This document shows positions 4,710 to 10,483 of a stretch of 10,483 nucleotides of DNA, one piece after another (the stretch's first letter is position 1; each line of letters opens with the position of its first letter). The stretch is from Methanoregulaceae archaeon (GTDB taxonomy: Archaea > Halobacteriota > Methanomicrobia > Methanomicrobiales > Methanospirillaceae), in NCBI GenBank assembly GCA_028679405.1, contig JAJRBP010000081.1, forward strand, positions 1-10,483, in the 5' to 3' direction. The position numbers and the translations under genes are program-made. Under the pieces are notes generated by a model. The model did no database searches and had not been told where the DNA came from. It was given only the letters and a program-made list of their open reading frames with translations.

Positions 4710-6446
4710 TCAGATGGTCTTTTCAATCCGGCCTTTTTTCATAATCGAGATCCGGCCTCCGCTCTGCGAGACTACAACGCCGATCGAGCGGGTGACCATC
4801 GTGATGGCGGCGATCGACGCATGACGCGATCCCATCCCCCCCGGAATATCCACCCCGCTGGCATCCACGGTGATATACCTGCCTGCAGCTTCCACGATAC
4901 CATCCCCAGTGATAATAAATGCCCCGTCGAGCTGGGCAAATTCCTTGATCATCTCCCACTGCGAGGGATCGGTAATCCGGCGTTCCTGTTCCCCGTGACC
5001 ATAAAACGGGTTCAGGACGAACTGCCGGGAGTATTCGAGTACCCGGGAGGTATCGCCGATCACGAAAGATGTGCCGATCGGCTTTCCCTCCCTCCCCTCG
5101 TGGGCGATGCCTGCTGCGATTCCCACGACAGAGATGAGGACATCAGACCTGACGTCTGTTCCTTCGCAGATCCGGGCTGCAGCATCGCCCGACAAAACCG
5201 GTAGAGCAGTCCTTTCAGCCGACGGCCCTATGACCTCGATGGTCGGGGTGTCACGTGCGATGCCTGCACCGATTGTCTCCCAGAACACCGCTTTCTCGAG
5301 ATATAAAGAGCGTCGCCCGGGTGTCTTTTCCGCAAGCTCCCGGAGGAGTCTTGCACAGCTCTCTGCACTTTCGCCTGCCAGTACCATATCGCCGCGTTCC
5401 CTGGCCTGGTGAAAGATCTCCGCCTGTCTTGCGACAGCGGGAGGAAGATACGGCGCCCCCTGTTCCCTTCTCCGGCTGATAACCTGCTGGAGGATTCCAC
5501 CGGTCACAAGGACACCTGAAATGATGAGGATTGCGATAATGGGCAGGATTTGTCCGCCATCTCCCGGAGGGGGGGGCGGAGGCCTGGACTCCTCCCCACC
5601 GGTCAGCTCGAACGCGATGCTCTTTGAGGCTGCCTGTCCGTCGGACCGGATGGCAGTGAGCATGACGGTATACGTCCCGTTATGTGCATACCGGTGTTGT
5701 TGCGGGAGGGCGGAATAATTTGCCGCGGTCCCGTCTCCCCAGTCGACCATGAGGGTTGATATAGTGGTATTCCGTAGGACCGGGGCCGTGTAGCCATTGA
5801 GGGTGACATTCAGGCCGTCGATTTCAGGTGAGAGGACAGTGACAGCGGGAGTGTCTATGGGCCCAGGGATGGGGGAAGATACGGGAGGGAACGGAGTACT
5901 CTGGGTTTTGGGAGCCGATATCGTGATGGTCACATTCTGGACGAATTCCTGCCCGTCGCTCTGGACGGCGGTGACAGAGAAGGTATACCGGCCCGGTTCT
6001 GCATAGGTATGGATGTTGGGAAACCCGGGATATTCCTGTACTGTCCCGTCCCCCCAGTCCCATTGCACATGGGTAATGTTCGTGCCCGGACTTCCTGATA
6101 CTGCAGATCCGTCGACTGCGACAACGAGGTCCTGGATACTGGTCCGGTTGAGGGCGAGTACTGGCGGGGGACTCCTGAACCGTATCGGAGGAGTAGTAGA
6201 TGCAGGGGGGGCTGGCGTGGCGTTTTCCGTTGGAGTGGAATTCACCGTCGGGGTGGATATCGCTGTCGGTGAAGTGACATTTGCGATGAACGGTGACTGC
6301 GTGGCGGTGGGGATCCTGATCGTCTCCGTGGTATTCGTAAGATTCGAATCGGCTGCTGTGGCGGCCAGGACTAGCAGGAATACAGACAACAGGGTGATGA
6401 GTATTCTTTCCGGCCGGGCTTTCCTGAAGAGATTGTACATATGCAT
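4710..6446 (-). CDS. Membrane diadenylate cyclase with extracellular PKD domains
   Basis: A 578-aa fusion. An N-terminal hydrophobic helix (14-32, signal peptide or anchor) and a Thr/Pro linker with several N-x-T sequons lead to two PKD domains at about 95-178 and 200-283, marked by WDWGDGT (129-135) and VDWGDGT (234-240). A Pro-rich stalk (289-294) and a membrane helix (299-322) follow, then a helical segment (335-395) and a DAC (DisA_N) domain at about 420-575. DAC marks seen: REGKPIGTSFVIGD at 452-465, Asp-Gly-Ala at 507-509, GSRHAS at 539-544. The family condenses two ATP into cyclic di-AMP; here it would act at the inner membrane face. The third base of the classical RHR motif is Ala. 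Archaeal DacZ is soluble, so this layout is unlike the standard archaeal enzyme. The ATG at 6440 is an alternative start; neither has a clear Shine-Dalgarno. Architecture firm; activity and signal inferred. Confidence 0.85.
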   Translation of the reverse strand: MHMYNLFRKARPERILITLLSVFLLVLAATAADSNLTNTTETIRIPTATQSPFIANVTSPTAISTPTVNSTPTENATPAPPASTTPPIRFRSPPPVLALNRTSIQDLVVAVDGSAVSGSPGTNITHVQWDWGDGTVQEYPGFPNIHTYAEPGRYTFSVTAVQSDGQEFVQNVTITISAPKTQSTPFPPVSSPIPGPIDTPAVTVLSPEIDGLNVTLNGYTAPVLRNTTISTLMVDWGDGTAANYSALPQQHRYAHNGTYTVMLTAIRSDGQAASKSIAFELTGGEESRPPPPPPGDGGQILPIIAILIISGVLVTGGILQQVISRRREQGAPYLPPAVARQAEIFHQARERGDMVLAGESAESCARLLRELAEKTPGRRSLYLEKAVFWETIGAGIARDTPTIEVIGPSAERTALPVLSGDAAARICEGTDVRSDVLISVVGIAAGIAHEGREGKPIGTSFVIGDTSRVLEYSRQFVLNPFYGHGEQERRITDPSQWEMIKEFAQLDGAFIITGDGIVEAAGRYITVDASGVDIPGGMGSRHASIAAITMVTRSIGVVVSQSGGRISIMKKGRIEKTI

Positions 6447-6484
6447 GTCCGAAACGATCTGTCAATGTGATTTGCTGTTGATTC

Positions 6485-6494
6485 TTTATTAAAA
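6485..6494 (-). promoter_or_regulatory. TATA-like element of the membrane cyclase gene
   Basis: Minus-strand TTTTAATAAA is centred 44 bp before the start codon, which predicts a leader of about 18 nt. Confidence 0.5.
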
Positions 6495-6511
6495 GATAAG
6501 ATTTTGAACCG

Positions 6512-6516
6512 AAAAA
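6512..6516 (-). terminator. T5 run after the F420-type oxidoreductase gene
   Basis: Five T residues on the minus strand lie about 50 bp after the stop codon of the oxidoreductase gene, just before the cyclase promoter. No strong hairpin precedes them. Confidence 0.3.
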
Positions 6517-6568
6517 GACAGATGGTCCCCGATCCGATGGCTGGTTGTTGATCGGAGAAATGTGGTTA

Positions 6569-7150
6569 TTATTTCCTTACCAGGCGATATCCAATCCCGG
6601 TCCCCATTCCAAGCGTGTATCCGAGACCGATCATCATAATCCCCATCGGTTCGAGATACCTGGCACTCTTCAGCGGGCCGGTATCTACCGGGTCGAAACC
6701 GATATCGCTGGCAAGCCGCATGACAACTCCTTTGGCTTCAGGATCATCACCGGCAACAAATGCAGTCAGCTGCTCATTTCCCACCCTGCCGGAGGACTGG
6801 TTCTGGGCAAAGACTGTATTGAAGGCCTTCACGACCCGGGCGGCGGGTACCTTCTTCTGGAGTTCTTCAGCCCCTGAAGTGGAGAACCCTATCGCGAGAT
6901 CCATGTGCTGGTCCAGGGCATTTGTCACATCGACAAGGACTTTTCCGTCCGCTGCCCGCCCGATCCCCCGGACAGCCTCTTCGACTCCTGAAAAAGGCAC
7001 CGCAAGAAAGATCACCTCGCCCCACCCGGCAGCAGCCTGAACCGGCTCCTTTGGATCCCGGTGTCCGAACCTGACCTCGTGTCCTGCCCGGGCAAGACCG
7101 GTACTCAGGGCTGTTCCAACGTTTCCACGTCCTATAAACGCAAGTTTCAT
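6569..7150 (-). CDS. F420-dependent NADP oxidoreductase family protein (COG2085)
   Basis: A 193-aa protein of the F420H2:NADP oxidoreductase family (pfam03807), whose known members pass hydride between reduced F420 and NADP. Start chosen at 7150: the Rossmann strand MKLAFIGRGNVG begins at once, a TATA box sits about 45 bp upstream and GGGAG (7162-7166) precedes it; the open frame back to 7273 adds non-conserved sequence across the promoter. Glycine-rich loop GRGNVG at 7-12; HRDP at 30-33, where NADP-phosphate-binding residues lie in the family; VPFSGVEEAV at 51-60; DVTNALD at 74-80; VVKAFNTVFAQ at 106-116; FVAGDD at 131-136; a hydrophobic Gly-rich C-terminal helix (170-189). It is somewhat shorter than the methanogen Fno enzyme (about 220 aa), so the substrate might be another cofactor or it may be a paralogue. 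Family firm, reaction likely but not proven. Confidence 0.82.
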   Translation of the reverse strand: MKLAFIGRGNVGTALSTGLARAGHEVRFGHRDPKEPVQAAAGWGEVIFLAVPFSGVEEAVRGIGRAADGKVLVDVTNALDQHMDLAIGFSTSGAEELQKKVPAARVVKAFNTVFAQNQSSGRVGNEQLTAFVAGDDPEAKGVVMRLASDIGFDPVDTGPLKSARYLEPMGIMMIGLGYTLGMGTGIGYRLVRK

Positions 7151-7179
7151 TGTTTTCTGACTCCCTGACAGCCACCCAT

Positions 7180-7189
7180 GGTCATGACC
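7180..7189 (-). promoter_or_regulatory. Palindromic operator candidate beside a TATA box
   Basis: GGTCATGACC is a perfect 10-bp palindrome lying 2 bp downstream of the TATA box at 7192-7199, where a bound protein would block the initiation complex. It overlaps CCATGGTCAT (7176-7185), shared with copy 1 of the repeats in the left region. Confidence 0.4.
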
Positions 7190-7191
7190 GG

Positions 7192-7199
7192 TATATATA
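7192..7199 (-). promoter_or_regulatory. TATA box of the F420-type oxidoreductase gene
   Basis: Minus-strand TATATATA is centred about 45 bp before the ATG at 7150 and predicts a leader of about 20 nt. Confidence 0.6.
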
Positions 7200-7361
7200 G
7201 TATCCTGTCTCGGGCAGGTGGGTGGAAAGGGGTCCCGGTCGTAGTAATACCCGGGATCGAGCGTTATGTTCAATCAGAATCGGGGGAAGAAATGGTAATC
7301 CGGTAGGACGGCCCGGAGGATACCCCTGAAGACAGGACGCATTGTTATCTGTCTCCGGGAC

Positions 7362-7368
7362 AAATATT
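7362..7368 (+). promoter_or_regulatory. TATA-like element implying a leaderless mRNA
   Basis: AAATATT is centred 23 nt before the ATG at 7388. Archaeal transcripts start about 25 nt after the TATA centre, so the message would begin at or next to the start codon. No Shine-Dalgarno at workable spacing precedes this ATG, which agrees. Confidence 0.45.
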
Positions 7369-7387
7369 CCTGGAACGAAGGCGGGGA

Positions 7388-8623
7388 ATGGTCTCGAAAG
7401 TTCCGGATACGGAAACAACAACTGGTATAACTCCTCCCCGGCACAGGTTTGCCAGCCGGATGAGAAGAACGGGGAAGTCATTTATCAGGGAAATCCTCAA
7501 GGTCACTGAAGACCCGGGGGTCATTTCATTTGCCGGAGGGCTCCCGAATCCTGCTTTTTTTGATGTTCAGGGTATTTCAGAAGCGGCATCGGAGGTCCTG
7601 GCTGAGGATGGCAGGAGTGCGCTCCAGTACTCGACGACCGAAGGATATCTCCCCCTCCGCACCTTCATTGCCGGAAGGTATAAAACACGACTTGGCCTGA
7701 CAGTATCCCCGGACGAGATCCTGATCACGAACGGGTCGCAGCAATGTCTCGATCTTCTCGGGAAGGTCTTCCTCGATGCGGGCGATCACGTGGCCATCGA
7801 GCGTCCCGGATATCTTGGGGCGATACAGGCGTTCTCCCTCTATGAACCGGTCTTCGACCCGGTCCCGCTGGAACCGGACGGACCAGAAGCGACACACCTG
7901 GATTCTGTCCTCTCGGGGTCCCCGGTCAGGATATTCTATGGGGTCCCTAATTCCCAGAATCCGTCGGGTATCACCTGGTCAGGGGAGAAACGCCGTGATA
8001 TCGCCCGGATTCTCGCTGACAAAGGGACGGTGTTTGTCGAGGACGATGCATACGGGGAGATCCGTTTCTCCGGAGATACCCTTCCCTCCATGCGGCAGTT
8101 CATCCCTGACCAGACCATTATCACCGGCTCATTTTCAAAGATCCTCTCTCCGGGAATGAGGCTTGGCTGGATATGCGCACCCGGGGATATCATGGAAAAG
8201 GTTGTCATCGCGAAGCAGGCATCGGACCTGCATTCCAATTTCCTCTCGCAACAGATAGCATCCAGATATCTTGCACAGAATGACCTCGATTCCCATATCA
8301 GGAAGATCAGGAACGGGTACCTGCGCCAGTGCAGCCTGATGGCCGGTCTGATACGCGAGAGCTTTCCCGACGGCGTCTCTTTTACAGAGCCGCAGGGAGG
8401 AATGTTCATCTGGCTGACCCTCCCGGAAGGGTGCAGTTCGATGGAGGTATTCGATCTCGCACTGCGTAAGAAAGTCGCGGTCCTGCCCGGCCTGCCGTTT
8501 TACGTGGATGGAGGAGGTACGGATACTCTCCGGCTCAACTTCTCCAATTCTACCGAGGAGAAGATCATAGCCGGTGTTGAGCGCCTGGCAGATGTCGTCC
8601 GGACGGTTGGAAAGAACTCCTGA
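7388..8623 (+). CDS. PLP-dependent class I/II aminotransferase (LysN/MocR-like group)
   Basis: A 411-aa fold-type I aminotransferase, full length for the family. It starts with the usual HRFASRM...IREILK segment (19-38), so the first ATG is needed or nearly so. Key residues seen: ISFAGGLPNP at 46-55 (substrate loop), Tyr81 and the GSQQ turn (116-119) for PLP phosphate, Asn191-Pro in SQNPSG, Asp219 and Tyr222 in EDDAYGE for the pyridine ring, the Schiff-base Lys251 in GSFSK, and Arg382 in LRLNFSN for the substrate carboxylate. Close families include 2-aminoadipate transaminase LysN, aromatic and branched-chain aminotransferases, and the catalytic half of MocR regulators; no DNA-binding domain is present. 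Substrate cannot be read from the sequence: 2-oxoglutarate/glutamate is the likely amino partner. It is divergent from the F420-type gene across 237 bp, and the protease gene follows after 54 bp. Confidence 0.9.
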   Translation: MVSKVPDTETTTGITPPRHRFASRMRRTGKSFIREILKVTEDPGVISFAGGLPNPAFFDVQGISEAASEVLAEDGRSALQYSTTEGYLPLRTFIAGRYKTRLGLTVSPDEILITNGSQQCLDLLGKVFLDAGDHVAIERPGYLGAIQAFSLYEPVFDPVPLEPDGPEATHLDSVLSGSPVRIFYGVPNSQNPSGITWSGEKRRDIARILADKGTVFVEDDAYGEIRFSGDTLPSMRQFIPDQTIITGSFSKILSPGMRLGWICAPGDIMEKVVIAKQASDLHSNFLSQQIASRYLAQNDLDSHIRKIRNGYLRQCSLMAGLIRESFPDGVSFTEPQGGMFIWLTLPEGCSSMEVFDLALRKKVAVLPGLPFYVDGGGTDTLRLNFSNSTEEKIIAGVERLADVVRTVGKNS

Positions 8624-8677
8624 AAGCAGGACAGGAGAATAACGTTCTTCTTCCTGTTGATACCAAAACCCCCATTC

Positions 8678-9445
8678 ATGGACCCGGAATCAGTCACCCG
8701 GAGAAAGGCGATCGGCCTGGCAATGCTGATCTGGATACTTGTCCTTGTCTTCAGCGCGGTCGCGGGGGTGGTACAGGCTGCATTTAACCTGACCGTCATT
8801 CAGCAGATCGCGGTTTTCGATACCGCGCTCTCGATTGCGGGGTTTCTCCTGCTCAGTTATTTCGGGTGGTGGAGGTCTGCCGGTTACCTGTCCACAGGCA
8901 GAATACGCCAGTATGCCATGTTCATACCTCCGGCAGCCATCGCATTCGTCTCGTTCTCGGAAAGCCCCGCGATCCCGGATCTCTCCGCGATCTGCGGGTT
9001 CGCCCTGCTTGCACTCCTGATCGGTTTTGCCGAGGAGACAACCTTCCGCGGCCTTATCCAGAATGCGCTCCTCCCTCTCGGAGCGAAAACAGCCGTCCTC
9101 TTCTCGGCATTCCTCTTCGGAGTGCCCCACCTTCTCAATGCCCTGGGCGGGATCTGGGACCCCGTCTTCGCAGTTGCCGATACGGTCGCGGCATTCGGTA
9201 TCGGAGTGAGTTTTGCGGCTCTCCGCTTCCGTACAGGTACGATCTGGCCGCTTATCGGAATCCATGCATTGATCGATCTCAGCGCTTTTATCGCACTGGG
9301 GGGTTTGGAAGTGCCGTCGCAATCGGCGGTTACCCTGCTCGTGAATGTCCTCGTCGGGGCCGGTCTCGGAGCGTATGGTTTATACCTCATCCGGAGATGC
9401 GACGGGAACCCGGAAGCCGGGTGCCGGATATCATCCGCAGAGTGA
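8678..9445 (+). CDS. CPBP-family intramembrane metalloprotease (Abi/Rce1-like)
   Basis: A 255-aa protein with about seven hydrophobic segments and the three CPBP motifs: EETTFR at 119-124 (paired Glu and Arg), F-x-x-G-x-P-H ending at His151, and HALIDLS with His196 and Asp200. These residues line the active site of Rce1-type glutamate-dependent proteases, which cut substrates within the membrane; archaeal and bacterial members have varied or unknown targets. The ATG at 8678 is preferred; a TTG at 8657 would add seven residues, and neither has a good ribosome binding site (AGGAG at 8632-8636 is too far). It follows the aminotransferase by 54 bp with no terminator between them, so co-transcription is likely. 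No immunity or bacteriocin partner gene is visible nearby, and its target is unknown. Confidence 0.85.
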   Translation: MDPESVTRRKAIGLAMLIWILVLVFSAVAGVVQAAFNLTVIQQIAVFDTALSIAGFLLLSYFGWWRSAGYLSTGRIRQYAMFIPPAAIAFVSFSESPAIPDLSAICGFALLALLIGFAEETTFRGLIQNALLPLGAKTAVLFSAFLFGVPHLLNALGGIWDPVFAVADTVAAFGIGVSFAALRFRTGTIWPLIGIHALIDLSAFIALGGLEVPSQSAVTLLVNVLVGAGLGAYGLYLIRRCDGNPEAGCRISSAE

Positions 9446-9616
9446 ATCCGCCCCTGCACTGGAAGGATAATCCGGCGAAAAGGTCCGGCCGGCAACCGGC
9501 TGATCCCGGGACGGCGGACGGATTCCCGGTGGCGAGGGTCGACCTTATGAGAGATCTTTTGGGACTGGATGCGGTCGGACCGGTAACCTGGTCATCCGGT
9601 GAAACATCATGACAAT

Positions 9617-9651
9617 GAAAGCCGGGTGGATGATATCCGGCCTTTCGTTTT
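9617..9651 (+). terminator. Hairpin with short T-run, possible terminator
   Basis: GAAAGCCGG (9617-9625) pairs with CCGG-C-CTTTC (9637-9646) with one bulged C, nine base pairs in all, followed by GTTTT. It lies about 170 bp after the protease gene. Confidence 0.3.
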
Positions 9652-9746
9652 CATACCCGGAGAAGCCGTACAGGGGACAACGGAAAAAGACCCTGTCACC
9701 GCAGGACCGGAATTATCCCTTGCCTCTCCCGGTCAAAAGAGAACCG

Positions 9747-9754
9747 AATAAATA
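9747..9754 (+). promoter_or_regulatory. TATA-like element of the acetate permease
   Basis: AATAAATA, preceded by purine-rich AAGAGAACCG, predicts a transcript start near 9776 and thus a leader of about 125 nt, long compared with the 18-20 nt leaders inferred for other genes in this window. Confidence 0.5.
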
Positions 9755-9779
9755 CGGTGCACCCCAAGGTCTCTGGGAT

Positions 9780-9877
9780 TGGCGTGATCCGGGCATTCCT
9801 GCCTGCCGTGGAAACCAACGGTCTGGAATCCGGTGCCCAGGCAGGATGGTCGCCCGGGATGACCCGGATCGTTGCCA
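9780..9877 (+). ncRNA. Candidate structured 5' leader (riboswitch-like) of the permease
   Basis: The sequence can fold into a closed branched structure. Closing stem: TGGC (9780-9783) with GCCA (9874-9877), then GATCCGGG (9786-9793) with CCCGGATC (9863-9870), all perfect. Inside, TCCTGCCTG (9797-9805) pairs perfectly with CAGGCAGGA (9838-9846) and encloses two small hairpins: 9806-9811 with 9815-9821 (one bulged A, AAA loop) and CTGG (9823-9826) with CCGG (9830-9833, AAT loop). A competing hairpin, CCGGG (9854-9858) with CCCGG (9863-9867), would break the closing stem, and CCAT (9875-9878) can pair with ATGG (9885-9888) next to the ribosome binding site. It matches no RNA family known to me. 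Confidence 0.4.
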
Positions 9878-9886
9878 TGCAATAAT

Positions 9887-9893
9887 GGGAGTG
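9887..9893 (+). promoter_or_regulatory. Ribosome binding site of the acetate permease
   Basis: GGGAGTG lies 7 nt before the ATG at 9901 and fixes that start. Its first bases can be drawn into pairing with CCAT at 9875-9878. Confidence 0.6.
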
Positions 9894-9900
9894 TGTATAC

Positions 9901-10483
9901 ATGAAGCACCTGGACGAAGAGAGCAGGAATAATATCTTCCTGATCGACGGAACTGCAAATCCAGCCCCCCTTGGTCTCTGCGCTTTCGGCCTTACGACCA
10001 TCGCGTTGAGTCTCCACAATGCGGGAGTGACGGCACTGGGAAGCCCGGTCCTCGCGATGGCAATATTCTACGGCGGGATAGCTCAGGTTATCGCGGGAGC
10101 CATGGAATGGAAGAAGAACAACACGTTCGGCCTGCTCACATTCGGGAGCTTCGGATTTTTCTGGATCTCGTTTGCCACTCTCCTCCTCCTCCCCGCCCTC
10201 AACGTCACCAAGGCGCCGGGGCCGGTCGAGCTTGCGGCGTTCCTCGGGATATGGGGGCTGTTCTCCTTCGGGCTCTTCATCTGCTCGATCCGGATGCACA
10301 GGATGCTCATGATCACCCTCCTTATGCTTGTAATCGTATTCGTAGTCCTCATGCTGGCACAACTCACCGGGAATCCGCTCATTCTTTTCACAGGGGGAAT
10401 AACCGGGCTTATTACCGGGGGCCTGGCGCTCTTTATCGGGCTCGGGCAGGCGATCAACGAGGTATACGGCTCAAAGGTCCTTC
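9901..10483 (+). CDS. Acetate uptake transporter, GPR1/FUN34/YaaH (SatP/AceP) family, 3' end cut
   Basis: The frame is open from the ATG at 9901 to the window edge (194 codons). The family signature NPAPLGLCAFGLTT is at 20-33; FYGGIAQVIAGAMEW at 56-70 and NTFGLLTFGSFGFFW at 74-88 match the second and third conserved stretches. Six hydrophobic helices are visible at about 22-42, 46-69, 78-100, 108-130, 134-155 and 159-183. The last residues, NEVYGSKVL, correspond to the conserved end of the family (NEVYG-x-x-VLP), so only a few residues are missing. Known members carry acetate or succinate with protons; in Methanosarcina the AceP member takes up acetate. Many Methanomicrobiales need acetate as a carbon source, which fits. 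It has its own promoter and a long structured leader. Family call firm, acetate likely. Confidence 0.9.
   Translation, partial: MKHLDEESRNNIFLIDGTANPAPLGLCAFGLTTIALSLHNAGVTALGSPVLAMAIFYGGIAQVIAGAMEWKKNNTFGLLTFGSFGFFWISFATLLLLPALNVTKAPGPVELAAFLGIWGLFSFGLFICSIRMHRMLMITLLMLVIVFVVLMLAQLTGNPLILFTGGITGLITGGLALFIGLGQAINEVYGSKVL

Larger units (their letters stand above)
9446..9900 (+). other. Gene-free stretch before the acetate permease
   Basis: Open frames here (notably one from 9609 that would run 32 bp into the permease gene) lack protein character. The first part holds a short hairpin (9488-9492 with 9496-9500) and a longer one followed by TTTT at 9617-9651 that could end the aminotransferase/protease transcript. 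A TATA-like element lies at 9747-9754, and the rest appears to be the long structured leader of the permease mRNA. Confidence 0.5.

Noticed and set aside
5567..5582. G-rich run that might form a quadruplex
   Set aside because: It encodes the Pro-rich stalk (residues 289-294) of the cyclase on the minus strand, which explains it.
5824..6465. Minus-strand frame of 213 codons inside the cyclase gene
   Set aside because: It is a shifted-frame shadow of the PKD domains, with the His/Arg/Pro-rich character of out-of-frame sequence.
7151..7273. Longer N terminus for the F420-type oxidoreductase starting at 7273
   Set aside because: The Rossmann fold begins exactly at the ATG at 7150, and the extension covers the TATA box and palindrome.
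8657..8677. TTG start for the protease
   Set aside because: A rare start with no ribosome binding site; the ATG at 8678 directly precedes the charged segment and first membrane helix.
8866..9612. Plus-strand frame of 248 codons across the protease gene
   Set aside because: It is a frame shadow of the CPBP gene; the true frame has membrane helices and all three active-site motifs.
9780..9877. tRNA or other known stable RNA in the permease leader
   Set aside because: No T-loop consensus, no anticodon-arm geometry and no CCA-adjacent acceptor; no RNase P or SRP RNA signature was seen either.
9609..9932. Plus-strand frame of 107 codons before the permease
   Set aside because: Its composition is not protein-like, it overlaps the permease start by 32 bp, and it covers the palindromic leader, which explains its sequence better.
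1..10483. CRISPR array, insertion sequence, attachment site or replication origin
   Set aside because: No regular repeat-spacer pattern, no transposase or terminal inverted repeats, and no Orc1/Cdc6 gene or origin-type repeat cluster was found; the three palindromes at 436-574 are too few and unevenly spaced.

Overview
The window looks like a chromosomal segment of a methanogenic archaeon, most likely of the order Methanomicrobiales (a Methanoregula, Methanosphaerula or Methanolinea relative). This is an inference from gene content: a surface protein with PEGA repeats, a membrane protein with PKD repeats, an F420-type NADP oxidoreductase, a GPR1/FUN34/YaaH acetate permease, AT-rich TATA-type promoters about 25 nt before the predicted transcript starts, and moderately high GC with U-rich terminators. 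No rRNA, tRNA, CRISPR array, transposase or phage gene was seen.

Left part (1-672): no convincing gene. It holds a terminator-like hairpin with a T-run, a perfect AT-rich palindrome, three copies of a 14-bp imperfect palindrome, and a possible short transcript. Minus-strand block (7150 down to 673), in order of transcription: a short F420-dependent NADP oxidoreductase-like protein; a 578-aa membrane protein joining two extracellular PKD domains to a cytoplasmic diadenylate cyclase (DAC/DisA_N) domain; a small secreted orphan; a 556-aa PEGA-repeat surface protein that overlaps by 4 bp the gene for a Cache-like receptor with no cytoplasmic output domain; and a two-helix membrane protein with a bacterial PH domain. 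Most of these have their own TATA-like element; only the PEGA/Cache pair is clearly co-translated.

Plus-strand block (7388 to the right edge): a class I PLP-dependent aminotransferase of the LysN/MocR-like group that appears leaderless, a CPBP/Abi intramembrane protease, a 455-bp gene-free stretch, and an acetate permease cut by the window end only a few residues before its usual C terminus. The permease leader can fold into a closed multi-branch RNA structure starting almost exactly at the predicted transcript start.

The central theme of the minus-strand block is the cell envelope: most proteins are exported or membrane-embedded. The best candidates for an undescribed system are the PKD-TM-diadenylate cyclase (a receptor-shaped c-di-AMP synthase), the coupled PEGA/Cache pair beside it, and the structured leader of the acetate permease.
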